Notes under the pieces: generated by a model | The model's database searches: none | Told to the model about the DNA's origin: nothing | Seen by the model: the letters and a program-made list of their open reading frames with translations, nothing else | Origin: Streptomyces griseorubiginosus | GTDB lineage: Bacteria > Actinomycetota > Actinomycetes > Streptomycetales > Streptomycetaceae | Length of the DNA stretch: 64,000 nucleotides | Assembly: GCF_001514195.1 (NCBI RefSeq) | Contig: NZ_KQ948734.1 | Coordinates: forward strand, 774,462-838,461 | Direction of reading: 5' to 3' | Translations under genes and position numbers: made by a program | Shown here: piece after piece, positions 54,272 through 61,480 of the stretch | Layout: each line of letters starts with the position of its first letter | Position numbering within the stretch: position 1 is the stretch's first letter

Positions 54272-55216
54272 GTGACCACCTGGACCGACCACACCGCCGA
54301 CCGTCCCGTCTCACTCACCGCCCCCAGCGGCATCGACCGCGCCGCGCACCACCGGCTCGACGAGGCCTGGCTCGCGGCGGCGTGGAGTCACCCCACGACC
54401 CGCTGCTTCGTGGTCTCCGGCGGCCAGGTCCTCATAGACGAGACGCCGGACGGCCGTACCGAACTCGTCATGACCCCGGCCTTCGAGGCCCCGCTCACCG
54501 AGGCGCACCGCTACTTCCTCGGCATCGACGACGAGGGCGTGCGCTACTTCGCCCTCCAGAAGGACGCCCTGCCCGGGCGGATCGACCAGTCCGCGCGCCC
54601 CGCGGGACTGCGTGAGGCCGGTCTGCTGCTGTCCGCGCGCGAGGCGGGCCTCATGGTGCACGCGGTCGGGCTGGAGAACTGGCAGCGCACCCACCGCTTC
54701 TGCTCCCGCTGCGGCGAGCGCACCGTCATCGCCGCGGCCGGCCACATCCGCCGCTGCCCCGCCTGCGGCGCCGAGCACTACCCGCGCACCGACCCGGCCG
54801 TGATCATGGCCGTCACCGACGACCGGGACCGCATCCTGCTCGGCCGCCAGGTGCACTGGCCGGAGGGCCGCTTCTCGACGCTGGCCGGGTTCGTCGAGCC
54901 GGGTGAGTCCATCGAGCAGTCGGTGCGCCGCGAGGTCTTCGAGGAGGCCGGCATCACCGTCGGTCCGGTCGAGTACGTCGCCAGCCAGCCCTGGCCGTTC
55001 CCGTCCAGCCTCATGCTCGGCTTCAAGGCCCGGGCCACCTCCACCGACATCAATGTCGACGGAGACGAGATCCACGAGGCCCGCTGGTTCTCCCGCGACG
55101 AACTGCAGGCCGCCTTCGAGTCGGGCGAGGTCCTCCCGCCGTACGGCATCTCGATCGCGGCCCGCCTGATCGAACTCTGGTACGGCAAGCCGCTGCCCAC
55201 GAGGAGCTTCGTCTGA
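54272..55216 (+). CDS. nudC: NADH pyrophosphatase NudC
   Basis: This 314-residue Nudix hydrolase cleaves NADH/NAD+ and can remove NAD caps from RNA. Order: N-terminal domain, zinc ribbon (CSRCGER at about 144, CPACGAEHYPRTDP at about 162), Nudix box with GFVEPGES ... REVFEEAGI at about 206-228, and the NudC-specific SQPWPFPSS near 241. All residues expected for activity are present. GTG at 54272 follows GGAAG. The gene order matches the mycobacterial nudC-mrx1-uvrD2 neighbourhood. Confidence 0.95.
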   Translation: MTTWTDHTADRPVSLTAPSGIDRAAHHRLDEAWLAAAWSHPTTRCFVVSGGQVLIDETPDGRTELVMTPAFEAPLTEAHRYFLGIDDEGVRYFALQKDALPGRIDQSARPAGLREAGLLLSAREAGLMVHAVGLENWQRTHRFCSRCGERTVIAAAGHIRRCPACGAEHYPRTDPAVIMAVTDDRDRILLGRQVHWPEGRFSTLAGFVEPGESIEQSVRREVFEEAGITVGPVEYVASQPWPFPSSLMLGFKARATSTDINVDGDEIHEARWFSRDELQAAFESGEVLPPYGISIAARLIELWYGKPLPTRSFV

Positions 55217-55227
55217 GAGCGACGGGC

Positions 55228-55742
55228 ATGCCCGACCCTTACTGGAACCACAACGTCCACTACCACCGCGCGGTGCTCGACGCCGTCCCGCACGACTGCC
55301 GCGCGGCCCTGGACGTGGGGTGTGGGGACGGGCTGCTCGCCCGCAAGCCGGCCGGGAAGGCCACTTGCGTGACAGGCGTGGACCGCTCACCGGAGATGAT
55401 TCGCCAGGCATGCGAGGAGGCTCCAGCGAACGCCACGTTCCTGACGGCGGACTACCTTGACAGGACCGCCCTGCCCGAGGGCACCTACGACTTCGTCAGC
55501 CGGTCGCCGTCGTGCACCATGCACCCTACGAGGAAGCGGTGGGCAGCCTCGTGCGCCTGCTACTCAGGTGGCTGCGGGGCGGCAGGCGGGCTCCGGCCGG
55601 GATGCCCGTGGAGGACTCGGCCATGCACTGGGGCGAGGTCCGCAGAGGCGCCCGAAGTCTCCTGCCGGGCTGTCGCTACCGCCGCAGGCTGCTGTGGCGG
55701 TACCCGGCGGTGTGGGACAAGCCAAAAGAAGGCGGCCCCTGA
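55228..55742 (+). pseudogene. Decayed class I SAM methyltransferase
   Basis: The first 90 codons read as a class I methyltransferase: WNHNVHYHRAVLDAVPHD then LDVGCGDGLLARK and VTGVDRSPEMIRQACEEAP. After GTYDFVS the frame is lost. Around 55499-55503 one base appears missing (AGCCGGTC where AGCGCGGTC would keep frame), and VAVVHHAPYEEAVGSLVRLL continues in frame 3. The rest (PAGMPVEDSAMHWGEVRRGAR, YRRRLLWRYPAVWDKP) matches the family's C-terminus but joins early, implying a middle deletion of roughly 100 codons relative to what I expect. Both changes argue for a non-functional remnant. Sequencing error could explain only the frameshift. Confidence 0.72.
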
Positions 55743-55776
55743 GTCGCCCCAGGAACCGCCCGTACCCCGCGCAGCG

Positions 55777-56019
55777 TTACGCGCCGATCTTCTGCTTGAC
55801 CTGCGCCAGCGACGGGTTCGTCAGCGTCGAACCGTCCCCGAACAGCACCGTCGGAACCGTCTGGTTGCCGCCGTTGGCCTTCTCCACGAACGCCGCGGAC
55901 GCCGGGTCCTGCTCGATGTTGATCTCGGTGTACGCGATGCCCTCGCGGTCCATCTGCTTCTTCAGCCGCTGGCAGTAACCGCACCAGGTGGTGCTGTACA
56001 TCGTCACAGTGCCCTGCAT
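55777..56019 (-). CDS. mrx1: Mycoredoxin (glutaredoxin-like)
   Basis: This 80-residue thioredoxin-fold protein reduces mycothiol-mixed disulfides on proteins. Active-site WCGYC is at 12-16 (Cys13, Cys16), cis-Pro in TVPTVLFGDG and the C-terminal TLTNPSLAQVKQKI match mycobacterial Mrx1. ATG at 56019 follows AAGGAG by about 10 bases; the frame extends upstream without support. A perfect SigR-type promoter is upstream. It is divergent from uvrD2 and adjacent to nudC, as in mycobacteria. Confidence 0.94.
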   Translation of the reverse strand: MQGTVTMYSTTWCGYCQRLKKQMDREGIAYTEINIEQDPASAAFVEKANGGNQTVPTVLFGDGSTLTNPSLAQVKQKIGA

Positions 56020-56068
56020 GTCTCGCGCGCTCCTTCGGGGGCTCGGGGATGAGGTCGTCCGAAGAGGG

Positions 56069-56095
56069 AACGTACGCGAGCGGGACGCCATTCCC
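56069..56095 (-). promoter_or_regulatory. SigR-type promoter of mycoredoxin
   Basis: On the minus strand: GGGAAT (56095-56090), exactly 18 bases, then GTT (56071-56069), the published SigR consensus GGGAAT-N18-GTT. The transcript would start about 45 bases before the mrx1 ATG. It predicts induction by thiol oxidation. Confidence 0.82.
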
Positions 56096-56215
56096 GATGC
56101 GGGGTTCCCGGCCCGGTGACGCCTGCCGCATTCGCCTGCCGCATTAGTACGACTGCGGCTACCTGCCTGTGGACAACCGGCTCACCCGTCTCCAGCGACC
56201 TGGCAGCATGGCGGT

Positions 56216-58411
56216 GTGACAGCAGCAACGCATTCCACGCTCTTCCCGCGCACACCGGACTCGGCCGACGCCGTGCTCGAAGGGCTCGACCCGGAGCAGC
56301 GCGAGGTCGCCACCTCCCTGCACGGGCCGGTGTGCGTGCTGGCGGGTGCCGGTACCGGCAAGACCCGGGCCATCACCCACCGCATCGCCTACGGGGTGCG
56401 GGCCGGGATCCTCCAGCCCTCCAGCGTGCTCGCCGTCACCTTCACCAACCGCGCAGCAGGGGAGATGCGCGGGCGACTGCGCCAGCTCGGCGCGGCGGGC
56501 GTCCAGGCGCGTACGTTCCACTCGGCCGCCCTGCGCCAGCTCCAGTACTTCTGGCCGAAAGCCGTCGGCGGGTCCATGCCCCGGCTCGTCGACCGCAAGA
56601 TCCAGCTCGTCGCCGACGCGGCCGCCGCGTGCCGCATCCGCCTCGACCGGGGCGAGCTGCGGGACGTCACGGGCGAGATCGAGTGGTCCAAGGTCACCCA
56701 GACCGTGCCCTCCGACTACGCGCTCGCAGCCGCGAAGGCGGGCCGTGAGACACCCCGCGCCGCGGCCGAGATCGCCCAGCTCTACGCCGCCTACGAGGAC
56801 GTCAAGCGCGAGCGGGCCGTCATCGACTTCGAGGACGTGCTGCTGCTGACCGTCGCCATCCTCCAGGACCGGCACGACATCGCCGACCAGGTCCGTTCGC
56901 AGTACCAGCACTTCGTGGTCGACGAGTACCAGGACGTCAGCCCCCTCCAGCAGCGCCTGCTGGAGCTGTGGCTCGGGCAGCGGGACAGCCTGTGCGTGGT
57001 CGGCGACGCCAGCCAGACGATCTACTCCTTCACAGGAGCAACTCCCGACCATCTGCTCGACTTCCGCACCCGCCACCCCGGGGCCACCGTCGTCAAGCTG
57101 GTCCGCGACTACCGCTCCACCCCCCAGGTCGTCCATCTCGCCAACGGCCTGCTCGCCCAGGCCCGCGGCCGCGCCGCCGACCACCGGCTGGAACTGATCT
57201 CCCAGCGCCGCTCCGGCCCCGACCCCGTCTACACCGAGTACACCGACGAGCCCGCCGAGGCCGAGGGCGCCGCCCGGCGCATCCGGGATCTCATGGACGC
57301 GGGCGTGCGGGCCAGCGAGATCGCCATCCTGTTCCGCACCAACTCCCAGTCCGAGACCTACGAGCAGGCCCTGGCCGACGCCGGAGTGCCCTACCAGCTG
57401 CGCGGCGCCGAGCGGTTCTTCGACCGGCCCGAGGTCCGCAGGGCCATCGTCAACCTCCGGGGCGCGGCCCGCTTCGGCGGCAACGACAGCCGGCTGGACG
57501 ACGCCGTCGACCTGCCCTCGCAGGTCCGCGCCGTGCTGTCGGGCGAAGGCTGGACCAGCGAACCACCGGCCGGGTCCGGCGCCGTCAGAGAGCGCTGGGA
57601 GTCGCTGGCCGCCTTGGTGAACCTCGCGCAGGACTTCGCGGCCGCCCGCCCCGGGGCCACGCTCAACGACCTCGTGGCCGAACTCGACGAGCGGGCCGGC
57701 GCCCAGCACGCCCCGACCGTCGAGGGCGTCACCCTGGCCTCCCTGCACTCCGCGAAGGGCCTGGAGTGGGACGCCGTCTTCCTGGTCGGGGTCGCCGAGG
57801 GCATGATGCCGATCACCTACGCCAAGACCGACGAGCAGATCGAGGAGGAGCGCCGGCTCCTCTATGTCGGCGTCACCCGCGCCCGCGAGCGCCTCCATGT
57901 CTCCTGGTCGCTCTCCCGCTCGCCCGGCGGCCGCCCCAACCGCCGCCCCAGCCGCTTCCTCGACGGACTGCGCCCCGGCTCCACCGCCACCGCGGGGCGG
58001 GCCGCCGCGGGCGGTCCCGGCGGTGTGGAGCGCGGCTTCACCAGCCCCGCGGGCGAGGTCCCGAGACGCACCCGGCGCACCCCGGCGCGCTGCCGGGTCT
58101 GCGGGCGCACGCTCACCGACGCGGGCGAGATGAAGCTGATGCGTTGCGAGGACTGTCCCTCCGACATGGACGAGGGGCTCTACGAGCGACTGCGCGAGTG
58201 GCGGGCCGTGCAGGCGGAGCGCAGCGGACAGCCCGCGTTCTGCGTCTTCACGGACAAGACCCTGATGGCGATCGCCGAGGCCGTCCCCGACGACGAGCAC
58301 GAACTGACCCGGATCCCGGGCGTCGGCATGCGCAAGCTCAACCGTTACGGAGCCGATGTGCTGGCCATCTGCGCAGGCCAGGAGGTTGCGCAGGAAGAAG
58401 ACGAGGACTGA
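56216..58411 (+). CDS. uvrD2: UvrD2 superfamily-1 DNA helicase
   Basis: This 731-residue 3'-5' DNA helicase has Walker A LAGAGTGKTR (42-51), FTNRAAGEMRGRL, VVDEYQDVSPLQQ (about 235), GDASQTIYSFTGA, DYRSTPQVV, LHSAKGLEWD and YVGVTRARERL. The C-terminus distinguishes UvrD2 from UvrD1: a tetracysteine zinc site (CRVCGRTL and CEDC, about 625-647) and an HRDC domain (FCVFTDKTLMAIAEAVP to the end). GTG at 56216 is chosen. It is divergent from mrx1, and the wblC leader follows 25 bases after its stop. Confidence 0.95.
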   Translation: MTAATHSTLFPRTPDSADAVLEGLDPEQREVATSLHGPVCVLAGAGTGKTRAITHRIAYGVRAGILQPSSVLAVTFTNRAAGEMRGRLRQLGAAGVQARTFHSAALRQLQYFWPKAVGGSMPRLVDRKIQLVADAAAACRIRLDRGELRDVTGEIEWSKVTQTVPSDYALAAAKAGRETPRAAAEIAQLYAAYEDVKRERAVIDFEDVLLLTVAILQDRHDIADQVRSQYQHFVVDEYQDVSPLQQRLLELWLGQRDSLCVVGDASQTIYSFTGATPDHLLDFRTRHPGATVVKLVRDYRSTPQVVHLANGLLAQARGRAADHRLELISQRRSGPDPVYTEYTDEPAEAEGAARRIRDLMDAGVRASEIAILFRTNSQSETYEQALADAGVPYQLRGAERFFDRPEVRRAIVNLRGAARFGGNDSRLDDAVDLPSQVRAVLSGEGWTSEPPAGSGAVRERWESLAALVNLAQDFAAARPGATLNDLVAELDERAGAQHAPTVEGVTLASLHSAKGLEWDAVFLVGVAEGMMPITYAKTDEQIEEERRLLYVGVTRARERLHVSWSLSRSPGGRPNRRPSRFLDGLRPGSTATAGRAAAGGPGGVERGFTSPAGEVPRRTRRTPARCRVCGRTLTDAGEMKLMRCEDCPSDMDEGLYERLREWRAVQAERSGQPAFCVFTDKTLMAIAEAVPDDEHELTRIPGVGMRKLNRYGADVLAICAGQEVAQEEDED

Positions 58412-58423
58412 TCCCAACTCGTC

Positions 58424-58464
58424 GAAAAAATAGTTTGCGCATGCCCCGGGAATCCCCATAGGTT
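58424..58464 (+). promoter_or_regulatory. WhiB7-type promoter of wblC
   Basis: TTGCGC (58435-58440), 18-base spacer, TAGGTT (58459-58464). An A/T-rich block GAAAAAATAGT (58424-58434) abuts the -35 box, the hallmark of promoters activated by WhiB7/WblC with the housekeeping sigma factor. This implies autoregulation. Confidence 0.7.
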
Positions 58465-58580
58465 CTTAGCCACGGGGACGGAGGCCTTCTCGGAGGCCCC
58501 GATTCCGTGTTCTACTTGCATATCCGTCGGACAGCGGCTCGCGCCGCAGTCCCCCTAGACGCCGAGAGGAGGCGATTGAA

Positions 58581-58904
58581 GTGATCAGCATCAACAGCAC
58601 CAAGGCCATCAGCACCGCCAAAATGACCGATCGCTCGGTCGTCTCCACGTGCATGCTCGGCGTTTCGAACCTGGGCACTGGTCTGTCCGGCATCTCTGCC
58701 GTGCGTCCGGCGTCCTCCCTGTCTCTCGCGGTCCTTCCCGTCCGTGAGCGCAATGAGCGACCGACCAAGGCACTGGAAGCAGTAGTGGCACAGGCGCACG
58801 CCTATGCCTTTGCGGCTGCCGGTGCCGGATTCCGGAAGCTGACGACGCAGCACCACCAGATGTGGGCCTTCCGTGGGCCAGAACCCTGGAGTGATCCAGC
58901 CTGA
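58581..58904 (+). CDS. Upstream leader ORF of wblC
   Basis: This GTG-started 107-codon ORF has a strong GAGAGGAGG 8 bases upstream. It has no domain I recognise; the C-terminal part (KALEAVVAQAHAYAFAAAGAGF, then MWAFRGPEPWSDPA) looks the most protein-like. An internal ATG at 58623 is an alternative start. Its stop lies 21 bases before a terminator with a T tract, and wblC starts 110 bases beyond. In mycobacteria whiB7 is controlled by a uORF and terminator so that ribosome inhibitors relieve termination; the same mechanism is inferred here. Confidence 0.7.
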   Translation: MISINSTKAISTAKMTDRSVVSTCMLGVSNLGTGLSGISAVRPASSLSLAVLPVRERNERPTKALEAVVAQAHAYAFAAAGAGFRKLTTQHHQMWAFRGPEPWSDPA

Positions 58905-58925
58905 TCGACTCAGGCCGGCGCCTTC

Positions 58926-58968
58926 AGGGCCGCGGAACCCCATCCGGGATCCGCGGCCCTTCTGTTTT
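58926..58968 (+). terminator. Attenuator upstream of wblC
   Basis: Perfect 11-bp GC-rich stem (58926-58936 with 58950-58960, 13-nt loop) followed by TCTGTTTT, the best intrinsic-terminator shape in this window. It lies between uORF and wblC. Confidence 0.85.
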
Positions 58969-59078
58969 CCCCGAACGGGGACAGCGGAGCGAAGGGGCCT
59001 CGGGACAAGAAAAGAACCCGGTACCAAGCCGACTACCGGTCCCACAGGGCCGGACCGACCAGACGAGGAAGACGAACC

Positions 59079-59447
59079 GTGCAACTCGAAGCGCACGCCC
59101 CGTCCGTACCGCCTTCCGCAACGCTCCCCCCGCCCGGTTCCACGGAGGACTCCACCTTGATCCCCCTCACTGCGCTCACCGCGCTCGACGACGCCATCGA
59201 GAACCTCGGCGTACCCGTCCCCTGCCGTTCCTACGACCCGGAGGTCTTCTTCGCCGAGTCGCCGGCGGACGTCGAGTACGCCAAGTCCCTCTGCCGTACC
59301 TGCCCGCTGATGGAGGCCTGCCTCGCCGGCGCCAAGGAGCGGCGTGAGCCCTGGGGCGTCTGGGGTGGCGAGCTGTTCGTCCAGGGTGTCGTCGTAGCCC
59401 GGAAGCGGCCCCGTGGTCGCCCGCGCAAGAACCCGGTCACGGCATGA
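59079..59447 (+). CDS. wblC: WblC/WhiB7 transcription regulator
   Basis: This 122-residue WhiB-family protein binds a [4Fe-4S] cluster through Cys49, Cys72, Cys75 and Cys81, with GVWGG at 93-97 for sigma-factor contact. The C-terminal AT-hook RGRPRK (112-117) is diagnostic of the WhiB7/WblC subgroup and binds the A/T block next to target -35 boxes. In Streptomyces it activates intrinsic resistance to translation-targeting antibiotics. GTG at 59079 has GAGGAAG upstream. The next gene overlaps its stop (ATGA). Upstream promoter, uORF and terminator are described separately. Confidence 0.95.
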   Translation: MQLEAHAPSVPPSATLPPPGSTEDSTLIPLTALTALDDAIENLGVPVPCRSYDPEVFFAESPADVEYAKSLCRTCPLMEACLAGAKERREPWGVWGGELFVQGVVVARKRPRGRPRKNPVTA

Positions 59448-59770
59448 ACACCATCGTTGGAACGATCGACCGCCCCCTCACGAACGACCCCAAGAAGCAG
59501 GCCCCGATGAAGCCGTCCACCAGCGAGCCCGCAGGCTCCGCGATCCCAGACTTCACCACCACCGGCGCGATCGACTCGCGTCAGAACAGGACCCGAGAGA
59601 TGCAACTCATCCCAGAAGCCCTGGCTCGTGCGCATATGCGCGACCGGCTGCACGAGGCCGAGCAGGAACGCAGGGCGATCCGCCTCGCGACCGCTCGCCG
59701 GATGCAGCGCCGGGCGGAGCGCGCCTCGCTGCGTGCCCGTCGCGCGCTCGCCATGGCCGTCATGCAGTAA
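59444..59770 (+). CDS. Small basic protein coupled to wblC
   Basis: This 108-residue protein begins at ATG overlapping the wblC stop (ATGA), so it is coupled. The second half is an Arg-rich helix: ALARAHMRDRLHEAEQER, then repeated RR-containing stretches ending RRALAMAVMQ. An internal ATG near 59600 would give a 57-residue version consisting only of that helix. I recognise no domain. The basic amphipathic character and co-translation with WblC suggest RNA or ribosome interaction, which is speculation. The terminator at 59788 closes the unit. Confidence 0.75.
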   Translation: MNTIVGTIDRPLTNDPKKQAPMKPSTSEPAGSAIPDFTTTGAIDSRQNRTREMQLIPEALARAHMRDRLHEAEQERRAIRLATARRMQRRAERASLRARRALAMAVMQ

Positions 59771-59787
59771 CACGACCCGGTAGTTCC

Positions 59788-59827
59788 CCGCGGGGGTCGG
59801 TCCGTCGCAACGGACCGGCCCCCGCGG
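59788..59827 (+). terminator. Terminator of the wblC unit
   Basis: 18-bp inverted repeat with one T-G wobble (59788-59805 with 59810-59827, 4-nt loop), 18 bases after the coupled small gene. Confidence 0.85.
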
Positions 59828-59873
59828 TGCGTTCCGCGCGCCGAACGGGTCGGCCCGGCGTTATCGTCGGCGC

Positions 59874-60098
59874 GTGACGACTCCTTCCGGAGACAGCGAC
59901 GACGGCGGCTTCCCGAGCGAGGACGCCGAGGCGGAGGCGCGGCCTCTCGTGTGCGCCCGCTGCGGACGACGGGCCGGGGGACCCGAGCCCACCTGGACCC
60001 TTTCTGTGGAGAACGGCGTCCGGCAGTACGTCTGCGACACCTGCTCCCGGGAGCACCTCAGGGCGATCGAGGGGCGGCTCGACTCGGCCTGGTGGTAG
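59874..60098 (+). CDS. Small zinc-ribbon protein
   Basis: This 74-residue protein has an acidic N-terminus followed by a four-Cys zinc ribbon: CARC (27-30) and CDTC (54-57), with TWTLSVENGVRQYV between. The ribbon layout suggests binding to nucleic acid or to a larger partner. GTG at 59874 is the first in-frame start after the wblC terminator; the leader is short. It converges on the ABC1 kinase gene with 11 bases between stops. No named family recognised. Confidence 0.82.
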   Translation: MTTPSGDSDDGGFPSEDAEAEARPLVCARCGRRAGGPEPTWTLSVENGVRQYVCDTCSREHLRAIEGRLDSAWW

Positions 60099-60109
60099 AC
60101 CGCGTCGCG

Positions 60110-61480
60110 TCACGCCTCTGCGGCCGACTCGTCCTCCCCGCCGTCGTCCTCCGGCAGGAACCCCGGCAGCCACTCCTCCAGTTCCTCGCGCAACCGGACC
60201 GCGGCGCCCAGCTGGCACAGGACGCCGATGGTGCTCAGGGTCACCCGGTGGATCAGCAGGTACGCCGGCGGAAGGTTGAGCTGTTTGCCCAGTTGGTGCG
60301 CGGGGGAGCGCGGGTCGGCGATCCGGGCGGCCTGACTGCGCATCCAGCTCCGGGTGAAGGTGAACTCGTCGACCACCGCCGGTTCGATGATCGGCAGGAG
60401 GTAGTCGAGGACGGCGTCCGGGTCCAGCTCTATCGAGTCCTTGACGAAGCCCTCGGTGCGCAGCAGTTCGTAGACCGCCTCGGCGTCGCCCTCCAGTGTC
60501 ATGCGCAGTGAGTCGCCGATGGTCTCCGGCAGCCCGCCGGGGAGCCGGTCGACGGTGCCGAAGTCCAGGACGCCCAGGCGCCAGTCCTCCTCGCCGTCGG
60601 GTCCGCCGGGCAGGAGACGGAAGTTGCCGGGGTGCGGGTCGGCGTGCAGCAGGCCGGTGCGGGCGGGGCCGGAGAAGAGGAAGCGGGCCAGCAACTGGCC
60701 GGCGCGGTCGCGCTGCTCCTGGGTGCCGTCGGCGATCACCTCGGACAGGGGGACGCCGTCGATCCACTCCGTGACCAGGACCTGTTCGCCCTGGTGGACC
60801 ACCGCCGGCACCACGACGTCCGGGTCGTCCGCGAACTCCTCGGCGTGGGCCTGCTGGGCCTGGGCCTCCAGACCGTAGTCGAGTTCCTCCGAGACCCGGT
60901 CGCGCAGCTCGTTGATGAGCGGCTTGATGTCGATGCCGGGTACCAGGGGCCCCAACAGGCGGGCGAAGCGCCCCAGTTGGTTCAGGTCGGAGAGCAGGGC
61001 CTCACCGGCCCCCGGGTACTGGACCTTGACCGCGACCTCACGTCCGTCGTGCCAGACGGCCCGGTGCACCTGGCCGATGGAGGCCGCCGCGGAGGGCTTG
61101 TCGTCGAACTCGGCGAACAGCTGCCGCCAGTCCTCGCCCAGCCGCTCCTCCAGCACCGTGTGCACGGTGCGGGTGGGCATCGGGGGCGCCGCCTCCTGGA
61201 GCTTCGTCAGGGCCGCCCGGTAGGGTCCTGCGACCTCCTCGGGCAGCGCCGACTCGAAGACGGACAGGGCCTGCCCGAACTTCATCGCACCGCCCTTGAG
61301 CTCCCCGAGCACCTTGAAGAGCTGATCGGCGGTGCGCTGTTGCAGTTCGCGGCCGACGATCTCCGCGGACTCGCCCACGATCCGCTTGCCGAGTCCCCAG
61401 GTGGCCCGCCCGGCGAAGCCGAGCGGGAGCGCGGCGAGTTTGGCGGTCCGGGTGACCGCCTTCCGGGGAAGATCAGACAT
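60110..61480 (-). CDS. ABC1/UbiB-family atypical kinase
   Basis: This 456-residue protein has an N-terminal KxGQ-type signature (GGAMKFGQALSVFESALPEE), Ala-rich nucleotide loop (SAAASIGQVHRAVW), VAVKVQYPG with the Lys, DYGLEAQAQQ, and kinase motifs LLHADPHPGNF and VLDFGTVDR. All core ABC1 residues are visible. Family members support quinone or lipid metabolism through ATPase/kinase-like activity. ATG at 61480 has GGAGG upstream and overlaps the ThiF-like gene by 8 bases. Mycobacteria have an orthologous gene beside whiB7, so this pairing is conserved. Confidence 0.93.
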   Translation of the reverse strand: MSDLPRKAVTRTAKLAALPLGFAGRATWGLGKRIVGESAEIVGRELQQRTADQLFKVLGELKGGAMKFGQALSVFESALPEEVAGPYRAALTKLQEAAPPMPTRTVHTVLEERLGEDWRQLFAEFDDKPSAAASIGQVHRAVWHDGREVAVKVQYPGAGEALLSDLNQLGRFARLLGPLVPGIDIKPLINELRDRVSEELDYGLEAQAQQAHAEEFADDPDVVVPAVVHQGEQVLVTEWIDGVPLSEVIADGTQEQRDRAGQLLARFLFSGPARTGLLHADPHPGNFRLLPGGPDGEEDWRLGVLDFGTVDRLPGGLPETIGDSLRMTLEGDAEAVYELLRTEGFVKDSIELDPDAVLDYLLPIIEPAVVDEFTFTRSWMRSQAARIADPRSPAHQLGKQLNLPPAYLLIHRVTLSTIGVLCQLGAAVRLREELEEWLPGFLPEDDGGEDESAAEA

